Shown one piece after another: positions 33,564-43,003 of a DNA stretch of 64,000 bases (within the stretch, counting starts at the first letter, position 1; each line of letters begins with the position of its first letter). The stretch comes from Bacteroides caecigallinarum (GTDB lineage Bacteria; Bacteroidota; Bacteroidia; Bacteroidales; Bacteroidaceae). The DNA lies in contig NZ_JADYTJ010000010.1 of NCBI RefSeq assembly GCF_021531075.1, positions 1 to 64,000 on the forward strand, given 5' to 3'. The notes beneath the pieces were generated by a model that ran no database searches, was not told the DNA's origin, and saw only the letters and a program-made list of their open reading frames with translations. A program made the position numbers and the translations under genes.

Positions 33564-33692
33564 GGTAATTATGTCAAGGCATTTTAAATATTAATGCTGG
33601 AAACGTGAGAGATTACTATATTTTAATGTGATAATTTTTTTATGGAAATCTCTTTTAATATCAAAACATTAGGATAATTAGTTTTCATTTTA

Positions 33693-33700
33693 TATTTTTG
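33693..33700 (+). promoter_or_regulatory. -7 promoter element of the phosphoglucomutase gene
   Basis: TATTTTTG fits TAnnTTTG, 47 bases before the ATG. The rest of 33564-33747 is AT-rich with no gene. Confidence 0.5.
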
Positions 33701-33747
33701 TGCATAATTAATCATATAATCAATAATCATTTTAATAACAACTAATC

Positions 33748-35493
33748 ATGGGAAACGAAGAATTAATTAAGCTTTGCATTGAGAAGGCTCAGAAATGGTT
33801 GACACCGGCATACGATGCTGAAACTCAGGCTGAAGTAAAACGTATGATTGAAAACGAAGACAAGACAGACTTGATTGAAGCTTTCTATAAAGACCTTGAA
33901 TTTGGTACAGGCGGTTTGCGCGGTATCATGGGGGTTGGTTCAAACCGTATGAACATCTATACTGTTGGTGCAGCTACACAGGGTTTGTCTAACTATCTTA
34001 ATAAATGTTTTGCCGGCAAGAAAGATATTTCTGTAGTTGTAGGTCACGACTGCCGTAACAATAGCCGTCTGTTTGCTGAAATCTCTGCAAACATTTTCTC
34101 GGCAAACGGTATCAAGGTATATCTGTTCGACGATATGCGTCCAACTCCTGAAATGTCGTTCGCTATCCGTCACCTTGGCTGCCAGAGTGGTATCATCCTT
34201 ACTGCTTCACACAATCCAAAGGAATACAACGGTTACAAGGCATATTGGGATGATGGTGCACAGGTTCTTGCTCCACACGACAAAGGTATCATCGACGAAG
34301 TGAATAAGATTGCTTCTGCTGCTGACATCAAGTTCGAAGGCAATAAAGACCTCATCCAGATTATCGGTAAGGATGTAGATGATATCTATTTGGAAAAAGT
34401 ACACTCAATCTCTATCGACCCTGAAGTTATCAAACGTCAGAAAGACCTCAAGATAGTCTATACTCCTATCCACGGAACAGGTATGATGCTTATTCCTCAG
34501 GCTCTGAAGATGTGGGGATTCGAAAATGTTCACTGTGTACCTGAACAGATGGTTAAGAGTGGCGATTTCCCAACAGTAATCTCTCCAAACCCTGAAAATG
34601 CTGAGGCTCTTACACTTGCTATCAACCTGGCGAAGAGTATCGATGCTGATATCGTTATGGCTTCTGACCCTGATGCTGACCGTGTGGGTATGGCTTGCAA
34701 GAACAGCGATGGCGAATGGGTACTTATCAACGGTAACCAGACTTGCTTGATTTTCTTGTACTATATTATCAAGAACCGTATCGCTATGGGTAAGATGAAG
34801 GGTAATGAATTCGTTGTAAAGACTATCGTTACTACTGAACTTATCAAGGCTGTGGCTGATAAGAACAATATCGAAATGTACGACTGCTACACAGGTTTCA
34901 AATGGATTGCACGTCAGATCCGCCTGAACGAAGGTATCAAGCAGTACATCGGTGGTGGTGAAGAAAGCTACGGATTCCTTGCTGAAGATTTCGTTCGCGA
35001 CAAAGATGCTGTTTCAGCTTGTACTCTTCTTGCTGAAATCTGTGCTTGGGCTAAGGATCAGGGCAAGACATTGTATGATGTATTGATGGAAATCTATGTA
35101 GAATACGGTTTCTCTAAGGAAGTGACTGTAAACGTTACTAAGCCGGGTAAGAGTGGTGCTGACGAAATCAAGGCTATGATGGACAACTTCCGTGCATGTC
35201 CTCCAAAGGAACTTGGCGGTTCTAAGGTTGCTCTCGTTAAGGACTATAAGACTCTTAAGGCTACAGACGGCAACGGTAATGTAACTGACATCGATATGCC
35301 GGAACCATCTAACGTGCTTCAGTTCTTCACAGAAGACGGAACTAAGATTTCTGTACGTCCTTCAGGAACAGAACCTAAGATTAAGTTCTATATGGAAATT
35401 AAGGGCGAAATGGCTTGTCCTAAGTGTTATGCAGGAGCATGTGCTGACGCTGAAGAAAAGATTGAAGCTGTCAAGAAATCTCTTGGTATCTGA
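33748..35493 (+). CDS. Phosphoglucomutase / phosphomannomutase
   Basis: An alpha-D-phosphohexomutase of 581 residues that interconverts sugar 1- and 6-phosphates. The phosphoserine is Ser154 in LTASHNPKEYNGYK; the metal loop is DPDADRVG; the sugar loop is GGGEESYGF; the phosphate loop is RPSGTEPKIKFYM. The length fits the PGM2-like branch. Codons end in C/T in a strongly biased way compared with neighbours, as in highly expressed genes. Whether glucose or mannose phosphate is preferred cannot be told. Monocistronic between its own promoter and a strong terminator. Confidence 0.93.
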   Translation: MGNEELIKLCIEKAQKWLTPAYDAETQAEVKRMIENEDKTDLIEAFYKDLEFGTGGLRGIMGVGSNRMNIYTVGAATQGLSNYLNKCFAGKKDISVVVGHDCRNNSRLFAEISANIFSANGIKVYLFDDMRPTPEMSFAIRHLGCQSGIILTASHNPKEYNGYKAYWDDGAQVLAPHDKGIIDEVNKIASAADIKFEGNKDLIQIIGKDVDDIYLEKVHSISIDPEVIKRQKDLKIVYTPIHGTGMMLIPQALKMWGFENVHCVPEQMVKSGDFPTVISPNPENAEALTLAINLAKSIDADIVMASDPDADRVGMACKNSDGEWVLINGNQTCLIFLYYIIKNRIAMGKMKGNEFVVKTIVTTELIKAVADKNNIEMYDCYTGFKWIARQIRLNEGIKQYIGGGEESYGFLAEDFVRDKDAVSACTLLAEICAWAKDQGKTLYDVLMEIYVEYGFSKEVTVNVTKPGKSGADEIKAMMDNFRACPPKELGGSKVALVKDYKTLKATDGNGNVTDIDMPEPSNVLQFFTEDGTKISVRPSGTEPKIKFYMEIKGEMACPKCYAGACADAEEKIEAVKKSLGI

Positions 35494-35550
35494 TAAAGTG
35501 CCTTGCAAAGGCTTTGAAATGCTTTTGCAAACGTTTTTCAAATAATATTC

Positions 35551-35606
35551 AAACTGCATCGGACGTAAATTGTAAAAACGATATCGTCCGGTGCAGTTTA
35601 TTTTTT
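35551..35606 (+). terminator. Terminator of the phosphoglucomutase gene
   Basis: AAACTGCATCGGACG (35551-35565) pairs with CGTCCGGTGCAGTTT (35585-35599), 15 bp with one G-U, followed by ATTTTTTG. Confidence 0.85.
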
Positions 35607-35651
35607 GTTAAAATCGTAATAATCATAAGTCTATGAGTTTGGAAAATACAT

Positions 35652-35659
35652 TACCTTTG
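35652..35659 (+). promoter_or_regulatory. -7 promoter element of the MATE gene
   Basis: TACCTTTG matches TAnnTTTG, 25 bases before the ATG. No -33 TTG at the usual distance. Confidence 0.5.
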
Positions 35660-35684
35660 CATCCCGGTAAAAAGTACAGGATAT

Positions 35685-37052
35685 ATGGCAAAGTCTAAAG
35701 AGATGACATCCGGGGCTCCTCTGCCCCTAATATTGAATTTCACAGTTCCGCTTTTATTGGGAAATCTGCTGCAGCAGACTTATTCGTTTGTCGATGCTGC
35801 CATTGTGGGTAAGTTTCTTGGTATAAATGCATTGGCTTCTGTCGGTGCCAGTACGTCTGTCGTGTTTCTTATCCTTGGTTTCTGCAACGGTTGTTGCGGC
35901 GGTTTCGGTATTCCTGTGGCTCAGAAATTCGGTGCGCGCGATTATGTCACCATGCGTAGGTTTGTATCTGTCAGTCTGAAACTTGCGGGAGTTATGTCTG
36001 TTGCAATAGCTATTGTGACGAGCTTGCTTTGTGCTTATATCCTGAGATGGATGCAGACACCGGAAAATATCATGAAGGATGCGTATCTTTATCTATTGGT
36101 TACATTTATCGGAATTCCGTGTACTTTCTATTATAATCTTCTTTCAAGTATTATACGTGCATTGGGCGACAGCAAGACGCCGTTCTGGTTTCTTCTAATA
36201 TCTACAGTTCTGAACATTGTTCTCGATTTGGTGTGCATACTCGTGTTGGGGTGGGGCGTAGCAGGTGCTGCCATAGCTACGGTTGTTTCGCAGGGAGTAT
36301 CGGCACTGATGTGCTATAAGTATATGTACCGCAAGTTCGATATTCTTAAGACAGCACCGACTGATAGACGTTTCCGACCGGAGCTGGCAAAACAGTTGCT
36401 CTACATAGGTGCACCTATGGGACTTCAGTTCTCCATAACGGCCATAGGCAGTATAATGCTTCAGAGTTCCAACAATGCCTTGGGTACGGCGTGTGTGGCA
36501 GCATTTACGGCAGCCATGAGGATAAAGATGTTCTTCCTCTGTATGCTTGAAAGCCTTGGAATGGCGATGGCTACATACAGCGGACAGAACTATGGAGCTG
36601 GAAAACCGGAGAGAATTTGGCAGGGTGTGAAGGCTGCCATGATGCTTACTGTAGCTTATGTGGTTATGGTAAACTTGGTTTTGTGGAATTTCTCTGAAGA
36701 GATAGCGATGTTGTTTGTTGATGCTTCTGAAACAGAAGTATTAGCCGATACAGCATTGTTCCTGCATATATCGGCTTCATTCTTCATCTTTTTGGGTATG
36801 GTTTGTATATTCAGATATACCATTCAGGGAGCAGGCTATACACAACTGTCCATGCTTTCCGGAGTGGCAGAGATGATAGCACGTGTATTGGTGAGTGTGG
36901 TGGCTGTCCCTATGTGGGGATATTGGGCAGTCTGCTTTGGCGACCCTGTGGCATGGATGTTTGCCGTGGCTTTCCTTCTTCCGGCATTCAGATATGTTTA
37001 TCGCAGATTATGTCATATCGTGGAGAAAGAGAAAGCTCTGCATACCGCTTGA
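35685..37052 (+). CDS. MATE family efflux transporter
   Basis: A 455-residue membrane protein with twelve predicted helices in two MatE repeats. The first repeat begins PLILNFTVPLLLGNLLQQTY, with SFVDAAIVGKFLG; the second begins AKQLLYIGAPMGLQFSITAI. It would export cationic drugs or metabolites with Na+ or H+. No specific substrate is indicated. It converges on an SDR gene, leaving a single base between the two stop codons and no room for a separate terminator. Confidence 0.93.
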   Translation: MAKSKEMTSGAPLPLILNFTVPLLLGNLLQQTYSFVDAAIVGKFLGINALASVGASTSVVFLILGFCNGCCGGFGIPVAQKFGARDYVTMRRFVSVSLKLAGVMSVAIAIVTSLLCAYILRWMQTPENIMKDAYLYLLVTFIGIPCTFYYNLLSSIIRALGDSKTPFWFLLISTVLNIVLDLVCILVLGWGVAGAAIATVVSQGVSALMCYKYMYRKFDILKTAPTDRRFRPELAKQLLYIGAPMGLQFSITAIGSIMLQSSNNALGTACVAAFTAAMRIKMFFLCMLESLGMAMATYSGQNYGAGKPERIWQGVKAAMMLTVAYVVMVNLVLWNFSEEIAMLFVDASETEVLADTALFLHISASFFIFLGMVCIFRYTIQGAGYTQLSMLSGVAEMIARVLVSVVAVPMWGYWAVCFGDPVAWMFAVAFLLPAFRYVYRRLCHIVEKEKALHTA

Positions 37053-37053
37053 T

Positions 37054-37794
37054 TTAGTTTTTCACTTTCATTCTCCTCCAGATGCATCGTGGTATCAGCC
37101 TCCAGAAGAATACCAGAATACTGTATTTCCAGTCTATGACAGCTACTCGTTTATGCTTCTTTACGGCTTTTACTATCAGTCTGGCAGCATAAGGTGCTTT
37201 CATCAGCATAGGATAGTTCTTTCCGTCGTTAAGCAAACTTGTAGCAACGAATCCCGGACGTATGTCTGTGAAACGGATATTCAGTTTCTGCATTCCTGCA
37301 AGCTGTTCAAGTGCATCAATATATGTGTTTTGGAATCTCTTTGTTGCTGAATAAGCAGGGGCTATTCCCAATCCCTTTGTGCCGGCTATTGAACTTATCA
37401 CCGCTATATGCCCCTTGCCTTTTTCCTTGAAATATCTGAATGCTGTACCTACCAGTCTGGTAAATCCTGTTCCGTTTGTTTCAAGCGTATTCAGCTCTAT
37501 ATCAGCGTCAAGTTTGGCATTCTGATATCCTATGCCCGAACTGTGGAAATACATATCCATGCCGCCGAGTTCGTCAATCAGAGACAGGAGTGCCTTGTCG
37601 GCATTGCTGTCCTTTACGTCTATAGCCTTTATGTATACCTGTTCGGGAAATTCCGACTTAAACTGTTTTAGGTTTTCTTCTCTGCGGCCCGCCAGTCCCA
37701 GCTTCCAACCATCTGTAAGCAGAAGTCGTGCCACTTCATATCCTAATCCGGAAGTGGCTCCCATAATTACTGCGCGTTTCATATTGTTAGTCAT
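37054..37794 (-). CDS. Short-chain dehydrogenase/reductase
   Basis: A 246-residue NAD(P)-dependent oxidoreductase. The cofactor motif is MGATSGLGYEVARLL, the Ser of the catalytic triad lies in HIAVISSIAGTKG, and the Tyr and Lys are in PAYSATKRFQNTYID. The basic C-terminus with FFWRLIPRCIWRRMKVK could attach to a membrane. Gap to the Dna2-like gene upstream is 9 bases, so it ends that operon. The substrate is unknown. Confidence 0.9.
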   Translation of the reverse strand: MTNNMKRAVIMGATSGLGYEVARLLLTDGWKLGLAGRREENLKQFKSEFPEQVYIKAIDVKDSNADKALLSLIDELGGMDMYFHSSGIGYQNAKLDADIELNTLETNGTGFTRLVGTAFRYFKEKGKGHIAVISSIAGTKGLGIAPAYSATKRFQNTYIDALEQLAGMQKLNIRFTDIRPGFVATSLLNDGKNYPMLMKAPYAARLIVKAVKKHKRVAVIDWKYSILVFFWRLIPRCIWRRMKVKN

Positions 37795-37803
37795 TGCTGT
37801 TAT

Positions 37804-40800
37804 TTATCTGTTTGATTTGATTTCGTAAATAAACTCCTTGTAATCAGGAGCATTGGTGTTTCTTCCGAGATAATATTTTGATATCATAGGCATCTGCTCG
37901 TTCAGGCTGATAAATTCCCTGCTCAGGTGACTGCAGAAAGCCATATATGCATTTCTGTTTGCCATGTTACCGGCATCATCCCTGTATATGGTGATGTAAT
38001 GGTTGGTAGGACGTGCATGTACCAACTGGTTTATGTGCATGGCAAGGTGCCTGGCTTCGATAGGAGATATACTGCCCATATTGTTCGACATATTGAAAAT
38101 CACTAGTTCAGGAAGTACGGAATGTGCTTTCCAAAACCCATCGCTTACAGCCGTGATGCGTGGATGCAGACTCCATTTCACATGTCTGTAACTTTCGGAG
38201 ATAAGGAATTCTTCGCTTGTATGTCCCATCTCTTCTGTAGGGTATATTCCCAAGTAATATATATCTGTGTGATTCAGTTGTTTGCACAGATCAATGAATG
38301 CCAGACCCGATGATGCAGATTCGTATGATATATCGCAAAATACCACCCTGCCCGATACATTGCGTATGGCATCCCTCAGCCAGTTCCCGCAATCCTCGTA
38401 CATAGCCATTGCAGCCGAGTATTGTTTTCTCATCTCATGTAAGTTGAAAAGTAGGGTATACTCATCGGCTTTGAGTCCATGCAGAGAAGTGAAATCCGTT
38501 CTTCCATATGAAATCATCTCTTTAGCACTGGCTGTATCCACTTTTGATAAAGTTTCGTTTTCTGAGTATTGTTTCTCTATAATATTCTTGAAAGCCTTCT
38601 CAAAATCCGGTTTTATGGAATATGATTTGCTGTCAGTTTCCCACTTTATGTCATACGAAGGTATGTTGAAGTTACCTTTACAGAACTCTTCAGTGTCTGT
38701 CTCTATAAATCCGTTGTTCATGCGGATATATTCCATAAGCTTGTAGAATGTGATGCTTGCACTAAGCACCTGCGGATTACCTGTCAGTATCATCTGCTTT
38801 CTGGCACGTGTGATGGCTACGTTCAGTTTGCGGTCTATTATAGCATCATCTTCGCGGAAAGTATTAGATGTAAGGAAGTTCAGCTGACTGGTATTTCTTA
38901 CCGTGAAGGAATAAATGATAATGTTCCTCTGGCTTCCCTGATATCTTTCTACAGTGTCGATAGAGATGTTCATCAGTTCCGGAATTCCGAGTGATGAAAT
39001 CTCCTTTCTTATCATTGCTATCTGGTTGCGGTAAGGCACAATGATACCTACAGTTTTGTCTGCATCGAAATAGTTTTCTGTAAGGCCGTAAATTCTTTTC
39101 AGCAATGCTGCAATGATTCTTGCCTCGTTTATGTTGGCCTTGTCCGAAGATGCAGAGATGTTGTCTGGTGTAGGTGCAGTGATGAAAACCATTCTCCTCG
39201 AAATAAGAAGCCTTTCTATCATGTCCGGATTTTCCGGAATACTTGCATACGGCAGACTCTCTTCCTGATGAGGAAGAGGTACACACTCCAGACATTCACG
39301 GCTGTAGAATGTTGTATTAGGAAACTCAGCGATGGCAGGGTGCATTCTTCCTTGTTTTCTTAGTACACTTTTTGCCTTTTCGTCACTCTGTCTGTATAGT
39401 CTTTCGAACAGTGAGTTTCTGCAATCGTACAGTCCTATAACGTTCAGAAGAGGGTCAGTAATCTTTGCAGATTCGGCATTCTGAAGAGCTATGGCCGGCA
39501 GCTGTTTATAATCGCCGATAAGTACGAACTTGTCAATGGCATTATTGTTGCCACTTCTAGCCGAGAGTATTCCTATCAGGTCCGGTTCAAGAATCTGCGA
39601 GGCTTCGTCTATTATGGCCATATCGAAGTGCTTTATGTCGAACAGATTAAGCCTGTTGTTTATCGCTGTAGTGGTTCCTACGAATATTCTTGTGTCAGAA
39701 ATCTTCTTTTTGATATCTGCCAGTTTCGGACAGTCTTCCAGTTGGTTTTTCATCAGGAACTGTTCGAACCTTCTGTCGCATGACATTTCATGCCCAATAC
39801 GTATAAATGGTGTATCGGATGCTATTCCGGAGTCTACAAGCATACTGCAAATCTCATCTACAGCCCTGTTAGTGTACGATAATAGCAGCAGAGATGTATT
39901 TTTCTCCGAAAGAGCTTCTTCCACCATAAACCTCAGTGCGCACGAAGTCTTGCCCGTACCCGGAGGGCCTACCAGAAGGAAATAATCCTCAGCCTGTTTC
40001 TCCTTTAGGATTATTTCATCAAAACGTCCGTAACTGCCGTTCAATTTTATTTCTTCATTGAACGACGTTTCCCTGCTTCCTAAAAGAAGTTCCTTTCTGT
40101 CTGTACGTGCAGAGAGGAAAGAGAAAAGCCCTCTAATTCCTGCCGATGCAGAAACGTCCGATGAATCATGTTCGATAGCAAAGGTTTCGTCATCGCTACC
40201 TATGATGTCTTTGTTCTGCTGTCCGTTTCTCAGTATTATTGTTACGCTGTCAGGAGTTATTTCCGTTATGTTTCCTTTCATTAGGATTTCGTCTCTCACG
40301 TCAGGTTTTTCAGTATACGGATAGAATATTATTATATCTCCTTTTCTGAAGTTTGGCAGGAAATCTTCACCCTGTTTTGGTATGTTGAGTTTTATCAGGT
40401 CATATCCTTTGTTGGGAGAACTCATACGCTTGTCCTTTATTTTCAGACCAGTAAGGATATTACCGTTTTCTATTTTCTCGGCTAATGGAGTATTCCATAC
40501 TGAAGCAAAACCTCTGGATGAATCATCATTTCCGCCTGTGCGCGACAAAACCGATTCTTTACATATGAAAGTAAAGAAACGTTGGAAATAGGACTTTTCA
40601 AGTGGTGAGCAATGTTTCAGGGTTTGTATCGTTTTATACAATTCCGGCTCCTGATAGTCATTCCATAGTTTGTTGTGCACCTGCAGTTCGTTCAACAGGT
40701 CTGTGTCAATCTCTTCAGTTACTTTCGAAATAGCTCCTTCGCTGAAAGCCATTTCATTGCACACTATCATGTTTCTCAGCTTTATACTCTCACGGAAAAG

Positions 40801-42081
40801 ACTGTTAGTGAAGTGTTCTATTATAAGTCCGTCTGTATATCTGGAATAAAGCAGAAACGTCTGCATATCCTCAGTTGCTTTTCCGAAATTGTACATCAGA
40901 ACACCCTGATACAACATCATCTGTATGAAGTGGTCTTCCTTATGTCTTTTGTTGTATTCATCCTTTTTGCCTGCTTTTTGTTCTATCAGCACCTTGAAGT
41001 CTTTCTGTAGCAAGTCCACACGTCCCTGCAAGCCAAGTTTTTCGCATATAAAAGATGCTTCCAGCATAACCTTGTTCCTGTCGAATGAAGGAATGCTGTG
41101 CGGCAATATATCGTTTACGAAAGAGCGGATATTCATCATCTGCGCCTGTGCCATTGTATGGAAATTGTCAGGTATGGGGCAGGTGCAGAAATCGAGAGCA
41201 GACGCAGAGAAGAATTTCTTCAGACTGCCTGCGTATGTTACCGGTTGTGTATTTCTTTCGTTTATATAATCATCGAGGAACAGTCCTGCCAGGTTACCCA
41301 TCAGTATGTGGTGCGTATTTGCCTTAGGTTTTATGCGGCTCATGAAATAGTTCAGTGGATGATGACCGTATTCTCTGAAGCATGAAGCCAGCGAACTGAT
41401 GTCTATAAGGAAATCCGGATGGAGTATTATCAGTTCCGGTATATAGTGATTTTCTTCATCAACTTTTACATTAAGCAGGTTTATCTGCATGTTTTCTTCC
41501 AATAAGTCGTAAAGATACAGCATGTCGCCGTTGAATCCACCTTTGGCATAGTTGATTACTATCATAGGGTCCTCGTCGCTGTCGGTAGATGCGAAAATCA
41601 GATTTTCGTTCCAGCTGTTTACTGATGCTCTGACATATGGTATGTGCGAAAGACGTGTTCCGCTGTACGGACGGTTGGAGTGAGGTATTTGTGGAAGTAT
41701 TGATGCCGGTATATCTTCTTCGAAACCTAATGATATGAATCTCACTATAGCTCTGAGGTCATAGAGATACTCATTCATGTCAGGATGGAAATTGTCGCCC
41801 ATAGCGGAGTTACAGTTACGTCTCATTGTCTGTATGGCGTATCTGTCCGAAGGAGTCATCCTCTTTTCCTTGCAGATGAAGTCCAGCCTGGAGAACATAT
41901 TGGCGAATGATGCCGTAACTCCGGTGGTCAGTTCGTAGCAAGCCTGTTGCAGAACCTTATATAGCATAATATACTTAGCCCGCAGATTGTCTTGCGACGC
42001 TGCGGGCTGAGTATGTATTTTTTCTATTCTTTGGAAAAAATCAAAAGACTGTATGTCGATGTGTTCCGGTTTGTCTGTCAT
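37804..42081 (-). CDS. Dna2-like nuclease-helicase with unrecognised C-terminal domain
   Basis: A 1425-residue protein in three parts. Residues about 340-400 contain a PD-(D/E)XK (Cas4/RecB-like) nuclease signature: QGRVDLLQ with Asp356, then VLIEQKAGK with Glu367 and Lys369, and the QxxxY-type helix. Residues 690-1115 are an SF1B (UPF1/Dna2) helicase: Walker A LVGPPGTGKTS, DEAS at 825-828, VLIGDYKQLPAI, RYQGSQRNIIIYS and VAITRARKQ. The last ~285 residues match nothing I recognise. The order nuclease then helicase is that of Dna2, which processes DNA ends and flaps. The Fe-S cysteines are not evident. It follows a lipoprotein gene by 9 bases. Confidence 0.85.
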   Translation of the reverse strand: MTDKPEHIDIQSFDFFQRIEKIHTQPAASQDNLRAKYIMLYKVLQQACYELTTGVTASFANMFSRLDFICKEKRMTPSDRYAIQTMRRNCNSAMGDNFHPDMNEYLYDLRAIVRFISLGFEEDIPASILPQIPHSNRPYSGTRLSHIPYVRASVNSWNENLIFASTDSDEDPMIVINYAKGGFNGDMLYLYDLLEENMQINLLNVKVDEENHYIPELIILHPDFLIDISSLASCFREYGHHPLNYFMSRIKPKANTHHILMGNLAGLFLDDYINERNTQPVTYAGSLKKFFSASALDFCTCPIPDNFHTMAQAQMMNIRSFVNDILPHSIPSFDRNKVMLEASFICEKLGLQGRVDLLQKDFKVLIEQKAGKKDEYNKRHKEDHFIQMMLYQGVLMYNFGKATEDMQTFLLYSRYTDGLIIEHFTNSLFRESIKLRNMIVCNEMAFSEGAISKVTEEIDTDLLNELQVHNKLWNDYQEPELYKTIQTLKHCSPLEKSYFQRFFTFICKESVLSRTGGNDDSSRGFASVWNTPLAEKIENGNILTGLKIKDKRMSSPNKGYDLIKLNIPKQGEDFLPNFRKGDIIIFYPYTEKPDVRDEILMKGNITEITPDSVTIILRNGQQNKDIIGSDDETFAIEHDSSDVSASAGIRGLFSFLSARTDRKELLLGSRETSFNEEIKLNGSYGRFDEIILKEKQAEDYFLLVGPPGTGKTSCALRFMVEEALSEKNTSLLLLSYTNRAVDEICSMLVDSGIASDTPFIRIGHEMSCDRRFEQFLMKNQLEDCPKLADIKKKISDTRIFVGTTTAINNRLNLFDIKHFDMAIIDEASQILEPDLIGILSARSGNNNAIDKFVLIGDYKQLPAIALQNAESAKITDPLLNVIGLYDCRNSLFERLYRQSDEKAKSVLRKQGRMHPAIAEFPNTTFYSRECLECVPLPHQEESLPYASIPENPDMIERLLISRRMVFITAPTPDNISASSDKANINEARIIAALLKRIYGLTENYFDADKTVGIIVPYRNQIAMIRKEISSLGIPELMNISIDTVERYQGSQRNIIIYSFTVRNTSQLNFLTSNTFREDDAIIDRKLNVAITRARKQMILTGNPQVLSASITFYKLMEYIRMNNGFIETDTEEFCKGNFNIPSYDIKWETDSKSYSIKPDFEKAFKNIIEKQYSENETLSKVDTASAKEMISYGRTDFTSLHGLKADEYTLLFNLHEMRKQYSAAMAMYEDCGNWLRDAIRNVSGRVVFCDISYESASSGLAFIDLCKQLNHTDIYYLGIYPTEEMGHTSEEFLISESYRHVKWSLHPRITAVSDGFWKAHSVLPELVIFNMSNNMGSISPIEARHLAMHINQLVHARPTNHYITIYRDDAGNMANRNAYMAFCSHLSREFISLNEQMPMISKYYLGRNTNAPDYKEFIYEIKSNR

Positions 42082-42090
42082 TCTTTATGC

Positions 42091-42882
42091 TTATTCGTTT
42101 TCTGTAGGAACAACACTTAAATTGTATATCAGGTAAGCCTTCTCTAAATTGTTATATTCAGTTTTTTGTCCCTTATACTTATCCGTAACATCTTCCGATA
42201 GTGTCATATTTTTTTCAGAAAGATACAATGTGAAAACATTGCTTTCAGATATTGTAATCTTGAATGATGATATTTCTTCTCCGTTTCCCGGATTATAAGA
42301 TTTTGTCTCGATAAAGCTTCCACTTGTGTATTGCTCACCTTCAGAGGATAATATCTTTACTATACCATTATTGGAGTTTGTATACAAGAACTCAAACTTT
42401 CCTCCTGTCTTGATTTTAGAATCAGCAATTATAAGGTTGTAAATTTCTTTTTGTGTACCCACTGTCAGGTCATCACCTTCTACAGTAGCACTTAAACTTT
42501 CAACTTTGTAGTGTCTGTCTTTCTTTTCCACAAGGACTACAAATCTGCTTTCATTTTCTTCACTGTCACTTATTTTCAAGTAGCAGTTTCCTTCGCTGAC
42601 AGGCGTGATAGAAAGAAGATTACCATCGTATGAGTATTTGAATATTTCTACATCCTTTTTGTTTATTATTTCAGGAAAATATTTTCCGTTTCCTCCCTTG
42701 ATGTTGTATTGTTCTCCGTCAGTGAATTTGGTAAGTCTGACAGTGTCACCATTTGTAACTACGGTTTCTCCGTCTTTGCTTGTAAGTGTGATTGGAGAGT
42801 AGCTTTCACCACATGATGACAATGAAGTGACAAATAATATACTAATAATAGTAGTAAATGCAGATAGTAAATTTCGTTTCAT
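42091..42882 (-). CDS. Hypothetical lipoprotein, beta-rich
   Basis: A 263-residue exported protein. The signal peptide ends in a lipobox (FVTSLSSCGES, Cys about 24). The mature part is beta-rich with Ser, Thr and Asn, in the style of Bacteroidetes surface lipoproteins with Ig-like sandwiches (VVTNGDTVRLTKF; GNCYLKISDSEENESRFVVL). No family is recognised. It is 9 bases from the Dna2-like gene, so both are in one transcript although one product is outside the cell and the other in the cytoplasm. Confidence 0.7.
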   Translation of the reverse strand: MKRNLLSAFTTIISILFVTSLSSCGESYSPITLTSKDGETVVTNGDTVRLTKFTDGEQYNIKGGNGKYFPEIINKKDVEIFKYSYDGNLLSITPVSEGNCYLKISDSEENESRFVVLVEKKDRHYKVESLSATVEGDDLTVGTQKEIYNLIIADSKIKTGGKFEFLYTNSNNGIVKILSSEGEQYTSGSFIETKSYNPGNGEEISSFKITISESNVFTLYLSEKNMTLSEDVTDKYKGQKTEYNNLEKAYLIYNLSVVPTENE

Positions 42883-42910
42883 TTTGCTTTGGTTTTTTGT
42901 TAATATATCG

Positions 42911-42918
42911 CAAAGATA
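42911..42918 (-). promoter_or_regulatory. -7 promoter element of the lipoprotein-Dna2-SDR operon
   Basis: The minus strand reads TATCTTTG, a perfect TAnnTTTG, 28 bases before the lipoprotein ATG. Confidence 0.5.
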
Positions 42919-43003
42919 TATGTTTATGTGAGAAATTAAAAATTAGTAATGAATAATTTCTGTGAATATTCAAGTAAGTTTTGTCCTAAAATTCCGCTTT
43001 ATG

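Noticed and set aside
37052-37054. Fusion or frameshift between the MATE and SDR genes
   Set aside because: The genes are on opposite strands; both have complete C-termini and merely end one base apart.
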